Assembly: GCA_002309215.1 (NCBI GenBank)
Contig: DBXG01000008.1
Span: 1 to 8,201 of the forward strand
Reading direction: 5' to 3'
DNA: 8,201 bases
From: Alphaproteobacteria bacterium UBA1218
Lineage (GTDB): Bacteria; Pseudomonadota; Alphaproteobacteria; Rs-D84
The notes below the pieces were generated by a model. It made no database searches and had not been told where the DNA came from. It saw only the letters and a program-made list of their open reading frames with translations. Shown here piece by piece: positions 1 through 6,498 of the stretch. Position 1 is the first letter of the stretch. Every line of letters starts with the position of its first letter. The translations under genes and the position numbers were made by a program.

Positions 1-423
1 GATAATGAAGAACCAGACTGGGACCCGCAATACCTCAAATGGGAACCGATAGCCCAAAACGGATATACAATGGCGGAAGAGTTTGAAGATGAAAATTTAA
101 CCAGTGGCTTAAACGCGGGTGAATGGAGTGTGACATTTACCGAAGGAACAATCAAAGGTCGTGCACTATGCAGTTCTACGAGCGGCACATACGGGACCAC
201 AGGCACCCCGAATGAAACAGGCGGTGGACGATATTGTTGGTGTGCTGGAACAGACTTTGGAAATTCATGTCATGTCGCGTCCCCTTCGTGGGTCTGCCAC
301 ATCGCCTACGGCGATTCGGGCGGTTGTGCGGACCGCTGTGCGAACGCCTGCGCTGGGCACGTGATCGACTATTCCGATTTCGGGTCCGATTTCCGGCGCG
401 CGATATTCGGTGTGACACAATAA
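1..423 (+). CDS. C-terminal part of a Cys-rich hypothetical protein (5' end outside window)
   Basis: The frame is open from the first base to TAA at 421-423, giving 140 visible residues. The ATG at 70 is internal: the frame upstream of it is open and protein-like, and no ribosome binding site precedes it. I do not recognise a named family. The first ~55 residues are acidic and Trp/Tyr-containing. The last ~85 are Gly/Ser/Thr-rich, then Cys-rich, with cysteines at visible residues 57, 79, 81, 90, 99, 109, 113 and 117. They include a C-x-C pair and a C-x3-C-x3-C run of small residues, and the protein ends in an aromatic/Arg segment (FRRAIFG). Such spacing suggests a disulfide-stabilised exported or surface domain, which is an inference because the N-terminus is not visible. 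Base composition is unusual: 42 of 60 bases at 301-360 are G or C, against 20 of 60 inside valS at 4921-4980. A terminator follows directly. Confidence 0.8.
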   Translation, partial: DNEEPDWDPQYLKWEPIAQNGYTMAEEFEDENLTSGLNAGEWSVTFTEGTIKGRALCSSTSGTYGTTGTPNETGGGRYCWCAGTDFGNSCHVASPSWVCHIAYGDSGGCADRCANACAGHVIDYSDFGSDFRRAIFGVTQ

Positions 424-435
424 GATTAATAATAC

Positions 436-469
436 AAAAAACATCGTCCGTTTGGACGGTGTTTTTTTT
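436..469 (+). terminator. Intrinsic terminator after the Cys-rich gene
   Basis: The left arm at 442-449 (catcgtcc) pairs with the right arm at 454-461 (ggacggtg) in an 8-bp stem with one G-U pair and a 4-base loop (gttt). Eight T residues follow at 462-469. Six A residues at 436-441 precede the stem, so it can be extended by A-U pairs and could also act on the opposite strand. It separates the first gene from the unit starting at 522. Confidence 0.93.
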
Positions 470-471
470 GC

Positions 472-501
472 TTGCGTACGATTCGTGATTTGTTCTATGA
501 T
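472..501 (+). promoter_or_regulatory. Putative sigma70-type promoter for the gene at 522
   Basis: A good -10 box, TATGAT, lies at 496-501. A weak -35 candidate, TTGCGT, lies at 472-477, 18 bases upstream. The site begins just after the T-run of the preceding terminator, as expected for a new transcription unit. Transcription would start near 507-508, leaving a leader of only about 15 bases. A purine-rich ribosome binding site (aaggaaggaaagga, 508-521) fills nearly all of it. Confidence 0.5.
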
Positions 502-521
502 AGATTCAAGGAAGGAAAGGA

Positions 522-1781
522 ATGAAATATTTTTCATCATCTGTTGCATTGTATTTAATGTTAATTAGTGCCGGGAATTCTGCGTATTTGCCGGTCGTTG
601 ATGTGTCGCGTGGCGATGTGTCTGCACGTGCATTGTTTGGTGAAGAAATTGTTCCGCAAAAGACGTTTGCTGTTGCCCCACGTGTATCAGAAAATAAAAA
701 AGTTGTTGCACGCAGTGCTAAAAAAATTGCCAGTGCAAATACCGCAACCGCAGATATTTTGAAACCTAAACGCCCCAGTTCTGATTTGTGGGCGCGCAGC
801 GCAGAAGAACCATTACGCATGCCACGTATGGATGAAATCGCTGTGATTAATTCTGATGCTGTATTGCCCGAAGAATCTTTGTTTGAAAAACCAACTGTGG
901 TCGCAAAGGCAGAAACACCAAAAGTAATCGCACGGCAAGAAACACCACGTATTGCGCGTGATGAAGCAATGGATGAATTGAAAAAATTGCGTGCCGAAGT
1001 TGCCAGATTGGCAAAATTACAACAAGAATCTGAAGCGCGTGTCGCAAACGCACGTCCAATTATCGTTCAAACACCAATTTCTGGTGAAACACATGTAAAA
1101 CCGGCAGAAGAAAAACGTTCTGTATCTGTTCGTCGTGAAATTGTACCACCTGTGTCTGAAACTTCGAATGTTGCGCGTGCTTCGATTAGCCAAGTTGCAG
1201 AACCAAAATTGACATCGGTCAGTGAAATGTCAAAGATGTCACCAAACGAATTGAAAAAGGCTTTCAAGAAAACTTATCTTTCTGAAAATAAACACTTATC
1301 AACATACACGGTAAGCGACAGTTATGACGAAGTCAGTGACATGTCTACATCTATCGAAGGTTTTTCTGCTCAACGTGATTTATCTGAAATAGAAAGCGGT
1401 ATTCGTCCACTGGAAATTAAAATTTCTTTCTTGAATGGCGATTCAAGTTTGACACGTGAAAATTATACTTTGTTAAGTGAATCTGCAGCAATCGTTGTTA
1501 ATAATCCAAAACGTGCGATTCAGGTCGCAATACCAGAAGCTGCAACTAAAACCAAAGATTCAAGAAAATTGGCTGCACGTAGATTGGCAATCATCGAACA
1601 GGTTTTACGTGATACTGGTATCGCAGAACAAAGAATCGTTCCTGTGTTATCTCAACGCGATGATGATGTTTTTGTGTTGCGCGTAATTTCTGGCGATGCT
1701 TTTGAATCATTGACTAAGCAGAAACGTAATATGTTTGGTGACAATGTTTCACATAAAACATACAAAAGTATGACGTGGTAA
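522..1781 (+). CDS. Exported coiled-coil protein with a divergent OmpA-like C-terminal domain
   Basis: This is a 419-residue protein. Residues 1-21 form a Sec signal peptide (MKYF start, hydrophobic core, cleavage expected after N-S-A), so it should act in the periplasm or cell envelope. Residues 22-140 and 180-290 are low-complexity, rich in Ala, Val, Lys and Pro, and probably extended linkers. Residues ~147-177 are strongly heptad-like (ELKKLRAEVARLAKLQ), a predicted coiled coil. Residues ~296-390 resemble an OmpA/MotB-type peptidoglycan-binding domain: a 'KISFLNGDSSLT' strand, a helix, a strand, then 'KLAARRLAIIEQVL...GIAEQRI', which matches the family's LSxRRAxxVxxxL...GI...RI segment. 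Aligned to that segment, the second Arg (R354) is kept. The family's peptidoglycan-contacting Asp appears to be Glu339, so binding may be altered. The start is fixed by the ribosome binding site and signal peptide. The 3' end overlaps comF. The domain assignment is an inference from pattern and is moderately secure. Confidence 0.85.
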   Translation: MKYFSSSVALYLMLISAGNSAYLPVVDVSRGDVSARALFGEEIVPQKTFAVAPRVSENKKVVARSAKKIASANTATADILKPKRPSSDLWARSAEEPLRMPRMDEIAVINSDAVLPEESLFEKPTVVAKAETPKVIARQETPRIARDEAMDELKKLRAEVARLAKLQQESEARVANARPIIVQTPISGETHVKPAEEKRSVSVRREIVPPVSETSNVARASISQVAEPKLTSVSEMSKMSPNELKKAFKKTYLSENKHLSTYTVSDSYDEVSDMSTSIEGFSAQRDLSEIESGIRPLEIKISFLNGDSSLTRENYTLLSESAAIVVNNPKRAIQVAIPEAATKTKDSRKLAARRLAIIEQVLRDTGIAEQRIVPVLSQRDDDVFVLRVISGDAFESLTKQKRNMFGDNVSHKTYKSMTW

Positions 1782-2497
1782 ATTTATTCAAATCTTTTCT
1801 TGATTTTGTATATCCACCATTATGTCCGATATGTAATGATAATGTTGAATCGCATGGCAGTTTATGCAGTAATTGTTGGGCGCGGTTTAATTGGATTTCA
1901 AATCCAAAATGTTTCAAATGCGGGTATCCGTTTCCGGCAGACCTTGATTTAGGACCAACCCCGATGTGCCCGCATTGTGCGTCTGGCGAATGTGAATTAG
2001 ATTTTATTCGCAGCGCATGTGTATATGATGATGTTTCTAAGAATATTATGTTGCCATTCAAACATGCATCAAACCTTAAATACAAAATACTGATGTCGCG
2101 TGCGATGATAAATTGTCTGCGTGATTTAGATTTGAATGTAGATGTTGTAATACCTGTGCCATTGGCGTACAAAAGATTGTGGTATCGTGGTTATAACCAG
2201 GCAACACTTTTGGCGCGTCCGATTGCAAAATATTTTAATGCGATTCTGGATGTTGATTCTTTGTACAGAAAATACAAACCTGATATGGGGCATAAAACAT
2301 CAAAACAACGTCGTGAAAATGTTCATGGTGTTTTCAAAGTTATAAAAAATGAAAATATTTCTGGCAAAAAGATTTTATTGGTTGATGATGTTATGACAAG
2401 TGGCGCAACATTTTATGAATTAAATCGTGTTTTGCGCAATGCGGGCGCATCTGCCGTATACGCGGTTTCGTTCTGTCGTGTTGTGCATGCAATTTAA
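1775..2497 (+). CDS. comF: ComF family protein (zinc-ribbon plus phosphoribosyltransferase-like)
   Basis: This 240-residue protein has the normal ComF length and architecture. An N-terminal hydrophobic/aromatic segment (FLDFVYPPLC) leads into Cys pairs C17/C20, C31/C34, C46/C49 and C65/C68, the expected zinc-binding double ribbon. The C-terminal half is a type I phosphoribosyltransferase fold: 'IPVPL' at 126-130, 'RGYNQA' at 138-143 and the PRPP-binding loop LLVDDVMTSGAT at 201-212. ComF proteins are cytosolic and are required in several bacteria for handling transforming single-stranded DNA; the biochemical activity is poorly defined. The start is GTG at 1775, seven bases inside the 3' end of the upstream gene. 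No strong ribosome binding site is visible, so translational coupling is likely. No ATG lies near the position where family members start. Identity is secure; a role in competence in this organism is inferred. Confidence 0.95.
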   Translation: MVNLFKSFLDFVYPPLCPICNDNVESHGSLCSNCWARFNWISNPKCFKCGYPFPADLDLGPTPMCPHCASGECELDFIRSACVYDDVSKNIMLPFKHASNLKYKILMSRAMINCLRDLDLNVDVVIPVPLAYKRLWYRGYNQATLLARPIAKYFNAILDVDSLYRKYKPDMGHKTSKQRRENVHGVFKVIKNENISGKKILLVDDVMTSGATFYELNRVLRNAGASAVYAVSFCRVVHAI

Positions 2498-2856
2498 TGT
2501 TTTATACTGCACAAAGATTGTTGTAAAAACTTTGCAATTTCTAATTCTGAATTATTCATAGTTTGTGCAGTTTCTTGTAAATCAGTTTTTTCTTTGGCAG
2601 CATTTAAAATATCAATCATATCTTTTTGTTCGCTGGTCAAAGGTTTCGAATTTGTTTCGTCCCATTTTACAGAAAGTATATTTTTGCCATTTACATTTAT
2701 GCTGTAAAAATTATTAGCCCACCCATTTGTTATACGCAAGATTTCTTTTTTGTTTTTATCAACGATAGTATATTTGTCACCCGTAGATATCTTGTCGTGA
2801 ATAATCATATTGTTGTGAATAGTTTCTTTGATTAACATTTTTACAATTTTATTCAT
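2494..2856 (-). CDS. Small hypothetical protein, convergent with comF
   Basis: This is a 120-residue protein read on the minus strand, from ATG at 2856-2854 to TAA at 2496-2494. A TTG at 2868 would add four residues, but it overlaps the G-run (complement of 2862-2866) that serves as ribosome binding site 5 bases before the ATG, so the ATG is preferred. No signal peptide or membrane segment is seen. Residues ~27-66 (KYTIVDKNKKEILRITNGW..., ending near VKWDE) alternate in a way that suggests beta strands. Residues ~73-115 are Glu/Gln/Asn-rich and look helical. I do not recognise the family. It is supported by open length in AT-rich DNA, a sensible start, a candidate promoter, and tail-to-tail packing against comF. 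The + strand here has no better alternative. It could be a lineage-specific gene; real coding status is likely but not certain. Confidence 0.65.
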   Translation of the reverse strand: MNKIVKMLIKETIHNNMIIHDKISTGDKYTIVDKNKKEILRITNGWANNFYSINVNGKNILSVKWDETNSKPLTSEQKDMIDILNAAKEKTDLQETAQTMNNSELEIAKFLQQSLCSIKH

Positions 2857-2880
2857 TTTTGCCCCCAAATTTACATAAAA

Positions 2881-2909
2881 ATAATATGCTTTTTATAGCG
2901 TGTTTTCAT
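2881..2909 (-). promoter_or_regulatory. Possible promoter for the minus-strand gene at 2494-2856
   Basis: Read on the minus strand, ATGAAA (2909-2904) and TATTAT (2886-2881) are separated by 17 bases. They match the sigma70 consensus at four and five of six positions. Transcription would start near 2874, giving a leader of about 18 bases. In such AT-rich DNA this could arise by chance. Confidence 0.3.
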
Positions 2910-2978
2910 TAGGAATGTTTTGTTGTTGTGAAACTTTTTATATTACGTGTTTGCATTAATATAAAGATTAGAAAAACC

Positions 2979-3006
2979 TTGACTATACAATGATTCTTTT
3001 TATAAT
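2979..3006 (+). promoter_or_regulatory. Strong sigma70-type promoter for valS
   Basis: TTGACT at 2979-2984 and a perfect TATAAT at 3001-3006 are separated by 16 bases, the best promoter match in the window. It would start transcription near 3012-3014, about 38 bases before the valS ATG. I see no T-box-like or other conserved leader structure in that short stretch, so constitutive expression is the simplest reading. Confidence 0.8.
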
Positions 3007-3040
3007 TATTGCGCGGTTTTACAATGAAAATATCAAAAAT

Positions 3041-3044
3041 AGGA
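3041..3044 (+). promoter_or_regulatory. Ribosome binding site that fixes the valS start
   Basis: AGGA at 3041-3044 lies only 1 base before an ATG at 3046 but 7 bases before the in-frame ATG at 3052. The latter is the normal spacing, so translation should start at 3052. Confidence 0.7.
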
Positions 3045-3051
3045 TATGCTT

Positions 3052-5643
3052 ATGCCAAGTTATAAGACACAAAAAGGGTTGGATAATAAATTAGATTTTG
3101 CCAGTGTGGAAAATCGTTGCGTCGATTTTTGGCAGGTGAATAATGTTTATGCTTATGATAAAGATGCGCCACGTGATAATACTTATGTGGTTGATACACC
3201 GCCTCCAACTGTATCTGGTTCTTTGCATATTGGACATATTATGAGTTATACACAAACAGATATAACTGTTCGTTGGCAGCGCATGAACGGTAAAGCGATT
3301 TTCTATCCGATTGGATGGGACGATAATGGTTTACCGACAGAACGTCGTGTGCAAAATTATTATGGTATTTCATGTGATGCAGATTTGCCGTATGATGAAA
3401 ATTTTGTCGCAGAACATGTTGAAGATGTCAAAGAATTGCGTCCTGTGTCACGTCGTAATTTTATTGAAACTTGTCATTTGTTAACACAGAACGATGAAAA
3501 AGTTTTCGAAGATATATTTCATCGTGTTGGGCATTCATACGATTGGAATTTAATGTATACTACTATTTCGCCAGAAGCAATTAAAGTTTCTCAGAAATCG
3601 TTTTTAGATTTGGTTAAAAAGGGTTTCTGTAAAATCGTCGAAGCGCCTACGATGTGGGATGTAGATTTTCAATCTGCTGTTGCTCAGGCGGAAATAGAAG
3701 ACAGAGAAATGGCTGGCTTTTTCCATGATATAAAATTTGGTATCAAAGACGAACCAGGTGAATTTTTCAAAATAGCAACTACACGTCCTGAATTTTTACC
3801 TGCGTGTATCGCGGTGGTTGCACATCCTGATGATGAAAGATACAAAAAATATTTTGGAAAAACTGCTGTTGTTCCATTATTTAATATTCCTGTGCCAATC
3901 GTGCCGTCTGAACATGCGGAACCAGATAAAGGTACTGGAATTATGATGGTTTGTACTTTTGGTGATGCGGCTGACGTTGCATGGTGGAAACAGTCTGGTT
4001 TGCCAATCAAACAAATTATTGGAAAAGATGGTCGCATAATCCCATTAGAATATGGCAAAGGTAATTTTGTTTCTTTGGATGCGCCAAAGGCACGAGAATA
4101 TTACGATAAATTAGCAGGATTGACCGTAAAAAAAGCGCGTGCACAAATTGTAGAATTTTTGCGCGAAAGTGGTGATTTGTTGGCAGAACCGCGCCCGTTA
4201 ACACATCCTGTAAAGTTTTACGAAAAGGGTTCAAGACCATTGGAATTTGTATCTTCTCGTCAATGGTTTATAGATGTTTTACGTATCAAGCAAGAATTAA
4301 TAGATCAAGGCCGTAAAATAAAATGGTATCCTCAGCATATGCAATCAAGATATGAGGCATGGGTAAATGGGTTGAATCAAGATTGGTGTATTTCTCGTCA
4401 GCGTTTCTTTGGTGTGCCATTTCCTGTTTGGTATCATATCGATGACAAAGGCAATATAGATTATTCTCGTCCAATTTATGCAAATGTGGAACAATTACCA
4501 GTTGATCCTATGATTGATGTTCCAAACGGGTTTGTTGAATCACAACGCGGACAACCGAATGGTTTTGTTGGTGAAAAAGATATTATGGATACATGGGCAA
4601 CATCTTCTGTGACACCGCAGATTGCAATGGAAATTGCACCAAAAGGTCATCATATTTCGTTGCCTTTTGATGTCAGACCTCAAGCACATGATATTATTCG
4701 TACGTGGGCTTTCTACACGATTATGAAAGCATATGCTTCCGAAGGAATGATACCTTGGTATCAGGCACATATCAGTGGTTTTGTGCTTGATCCTGATCGT
4801 AAAAAGATGAGTAAGTCCAAAGGTAATGTGATAACACCAATAAATCTGATTGAAAAATATTCTGCTGATGCTGTTCGGTATTGGGCAGGACGTGCGCGTT
4901 TAGGTATCGATGCAACTTTTGAAGAAAAAGTTATGGACCAGGGTAAAAAGTTGTGTAACAAATTCTTTAACGCGTCTAAATTTGTGTTCAATATTGTTGA
5001 ACAAAGTGGGATTGATGTCACAAAAGATTATCTTTCAAATATAAACAATGAATTAGATTGCGCGTGGATTGCAAAAATGGCAAGTTGTGTTACTGCATCA
5101 CGTCGTTCGTTCAGCTCTAATGATTATGCAGGGGCATTAGAAACAACAGAAAAATTATTCTGGGATTTTTGTGATAATTATTTAGAAATAGTTAAAGGAC
5201 GTGCGTACAGTACAGATAATGCATCGGCAGTTTCGTCTTTGATGTTATCAATAGATTTGTTCTGTTTGATGTTTGCGCCATTCTTGGTGTTTATCACAGA
5301 AGAAGTTTATCAGGCTAGACCGTGGGGAACAGATACAAAATCTATCCATATACAGAAATATCCAACATCTGATTCTTATACACGTGTTGGAACAAATTAT
5401 GATTTGTATACGGCCATAGTGTCTATTGTTGAAAAAGTACGTAAAGCAAAATCTGAACAACAAAAATCTGTTAAAACACCTGTGGTGTGTTTGAAGATTG
5501 GTGGTCGTGAAAACGATTTGAAACTTGTTTCTCTGGCTCAAGATGATTTACAAAAAGTTTTGAATATCGTTGAAGGTAATGTTGTATATGAAACATGTGA
5601 CGAAGATTTAGGTTTGCATGGCATAGAATTGGCTATAGAATAA
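3052..5643 (+). CDS. valS: Valyl-tRNA synthetase, archaeal-like (type 2) form
   Basis: This 863-residue class I synthetase charges tRNA-Val with valine in the cytosol. Visible landmarks, numbered from the ATG at 3052, are: PPPTVSGSLHIGH with the HIGH signature at 59-62; GWDDNGLPTE at 88-97; the CP1 editing domain at roughly 200-390 with TTRPE at 243-247 and CTFGD at 301-305; ISRQR at 447-451; DTWATSS at 513-519; and KMSKS at 585-589. An anticodon-binding helical domain runs from ~630 to 760. The 'DDNGLPTE' and 'CTFGD' forms are those of the archaeal/eukaryote-like type 2 branch, which includes Rickettsia. The common bacterial form has a 'GxDHAGIATQ'-like block. The long C-terminal coiled-coil arm of bacterial type 1 enzymes is absent, which fits. 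No CxxC zinc knuckle occurs anywhere in the protein. The start at 3052 is preferred over 3046 by ribosome binding site spacing. It has its own strong promoter. Confidence 0.97.
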   Translation: MPSYKTQKGLDNKLDFASVENRCVDFWQVNNVYAYDKDAPRDNTYVVDTPPPTVSGSLHIGHIMSYTQTDITVRWQRMNGKAIFYPIGWDDNGLPTERRVQNYYGISCDADLPYDENFVAEHVEDVKELRPVSRRNFIETCHLLTQNDEKVFEDIFHRVGHSYDWNLMYTTISPEAIKVSQKSFLDLVKKGFCKIVEAPTMWDVDFQSAVAQAEIEDREMAGFFHDIKFGIKDEPGEFFKIATTRPEFLPACIAVVAHPDDERYKKYFGKTAVVPLFNIPVPIVPSEHAEPDKGTGIMMVCTFGDAADVAWWKQSGLPIKQIIGKDGRIIPLEYGKGNFVSLDAPKAREYYDKLAGLTVKKARAQIVEFLRESGDLLAEPRPLTHPVKFYEKGSRPLEFVSSRQWFIDVLRIKQELIDQGRKIKWYPQHMQSRYEAWVNGLNQDWCISRQRFFGVPFPVWYHIDDKGNIDYSRPIYANVEQLPVDPMIDVPNGFVESQRGQPNGFVGEKDIMDTWATSSVTPQIAMEIAPKGHHISLPFDVRPQAHDIIRTWAFYTIMKAYASEGMIPWYQAHISGFVLDPDRKKMSKSKGNVITPINLIEKYSADAVRYWAGRARLGIDATFEEKVMDQGKKLCNKFFNASKFVFNIVEQSGIDVTKDYLSNINNELDCAWIAKMASCVTASRRSFSSNDYAGALETTEKLFWDFCDNYLEIVKGRAYSTDNASAVSSLMLSIDLFCLMFAPFLVFITEEVYQARPWGTDTKSIHIQKYPTSDSYTRVGTNYDLYTAIVSIVEKVRKAKSEQQKSVKTPVVCLKIGGRENDLKLVSLAQDDLQKVLNIVEGNVVYETCDEDLGLHGIELAIE

Positions 5644-5672
5644 AAAATCATGGTATTTTAAAGTATTATGAA

Positions 5673-5708
5673 ATTGCGCATGTTGATTAATTTTTCAACA
5701 TGTGCAAT
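5673..5708. repeat. Long inverted repeat / hairpin between valS and the thioesterase gene
   Basis: The arm at 5673-5686 (attgcgcatgttga) pairs with 5695-5708 (tcaacatgtgcaat). The stem is 14 bp with one G-U pair and an 8-base AT loop. No T-run follows on either strand, so it is not a classical intrinsic terminator. It lies 30 bases after the valS stop and 15 bases before the next ribosome binding site. It could be an mRNA-stabilising or processing stem, or a dyad operator. A weak TATTAT at 5664-5669 would place a transcript start inside or at the left edge of the hairpin, but no -35 box supports it. Confidence 0.7.
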
Positions 5709-5722
5709 AATACAAGCAGGCA

Positions 5723-5730
5723 AAGGAGAG
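5723..5730 (+). promoter_or_regulatory. Ribosome binding site that fixes the thioesterase start
   Basis: AAGGAGAG at 5723-5730 is close to the consensus. It ends 7 bases before the ATG at 5738 but only 1 base before an upstream in-frame TTG at 5732, so the ATG is the start. Confidence 0.85.
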
Positions 5731-5737
5731 TTTGTAC

Positions 5738-6469
5738 ATGGTTGATAAATTAACAGAAGAACATGTTTTGAAAACCTATCAATGTGATCGGTATGGTTTT
5801 ATGCGTCCAATTACTTTGATGAATATATTACAAGGTTTGGCTGGAACGCATGCTGATAATCTGGGGGTTGGCCGCAGTGTTTGTGATGCGAAAAATATCG
5901 CGTGGGTTTTAACACATATGTTTGTTGACATTATTGATATGCCGCGTACAAACGAAAAATTAATATATTCTACATGGCCATCTGGTTCTGGTGCTGTGCG
6001 TTCTGAACGTGATTTCGAAGTAAGAGATAAAACTGGTAAATTAAGAATTCGTGCAATATCTCAGTGGGTTTTGATTGATTTGAAAACCCGTCGTCCAGTG
6101 CGTATTTCTGATTCTTTTCCTGATTGGGCAGGATTGTCAGAACGTGTATGGAATCGTGATTTTGACAAAGGAACTGATTTTATCCCGACAAAAACGCATG
6201 TGATGGCGTGTCGTTTTGATGATATAGATGTGAATCAACATATAAATAATGCTGTTTATACAGTGTGGGCAACAGAAAGTGTTGGTTTTGAATATCGTAA
6301 CGCACACAAATTGCGTGGTATAGATATTTATTTTGAACACGAGATAAACCCGAATACTCCGACTGTTCGCATAGAAATTGGTTTTGATGATATGGTCACG
6401 CGTCATAAAATTATGACTCAGGAAGTCGAACATGCAAAAGTGGTTTGTTATTGGTACAAAAATAATTAA
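5738..6469 (+). CDS. Acyl-ACP thioesterase (FatA/FatB-type, double hotdog)
   Basis: This 243-residue cytosolic enzyme is expected to hydrolyse acyl-ACP to free fatty acid, ending chain growth in type II fatty acid synthesis. It has two tandem hotdog domains, roughly residues 8-125 and 150-243, and the family's length in bacteria. The N-terminal half has the recognisable 'YQCDRYGFMRP', 'LQGLAGTHAD' helix and 'WVLTHMFVDI' strand. In the second domain 'DIDVNQHINNAVY' carries the catalytic set D164, N166 and H168. E202 lies 34 residues after the His, the same spacing as Asp281/Asn283/His285/Glu319 described for the plant FatB enzyme. All four catalytic positions are present, so it should be active. 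Chain-length preference cannot be read from the sequence. It may be cotranscribed with valS (94-base gap containing a hairpin) or have a weak promoter of its own. The family is best known from plants, Firmicutes and Bacteroides. Confidence 0.93.
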   Translation: MVDKLTEEHVLKTYQCDRYGFMRPITLMNILQGLAGTHADNLGVGRSVCDAKNIAWVLTHMFVDIIDMPRTNEKLIYSTWPSGSGAVRSERDFEVRDKTGKLRIRAISQWVLIDLKTRRPVRISDSFPDWAGLSERVWNRDFDKGTDFIPTKTHVMACRFDDIDVNQHINNAVYTVWATESVGFEYRNAHKLRGIDIYFEHEINPNTPTVRIEIGFDDMVTRHKIMTQEVEHAKVVCYWYKNN

Positions 6470-6487
6470 TGGTATGTTCAGTGTTTT

Positions 6488-6498
6488 TATGATAAAAT
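6488..6498 (+). promoter_or_regulatory. Candidate -10 region for the 6527-8201 operon
   Basis: TATGAT at 6488-6493, the same hexamer seen before the gene at 522, overlaps TAAAAT at 6493-6498. No convincing -35 box lies 16-18 bases upstream of either. Transcription would start around 6499-6505, so the message would begin with the hairpin at 6499-6520. Confidence 0.35.

Noticed and set aside
506..820. Minus-strand 104-residue open frame
   Set aside because: Antisense to the signal peptide region of the OmpA-like protein gene and its ribosome binding site; no independent support.
904..964. Short tandem duplication ETPKVIAR / ETPRIAR in the OmpA-like protein
   Set aside because: Only about eight residues, within a low-complexity linker; not enough to call a repeat element.
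1714..2172. Minus-strand 152-residue open frame
   Set aside because: It lies fully antisense to comF and the end of the upstream gene, has no ribosome binding site, and its Cys/His content is a shadow of the ComF zinc ribbon.
2498..2540. Possible hairpin terminator after comF (tgcacaaag ... ctttgca)
   Set aside because: The arms pair only with a bulge across a long loop, with no T-run; it overlaps the coding sequence of the convergent gene.
2626..2835. Plus-strand 69-residue open frame
   Set aside because: Opposite the small minus-strand gene, with no ribosome binding site and hydrophobic/aromatic shadow composition. The minus-strand reading has a better start and promoter.
3684..4058. Minus-strand 124-residue open frame
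   Set aside because: Antisense to the valS editing domain, which is unambiguous; no start signals.
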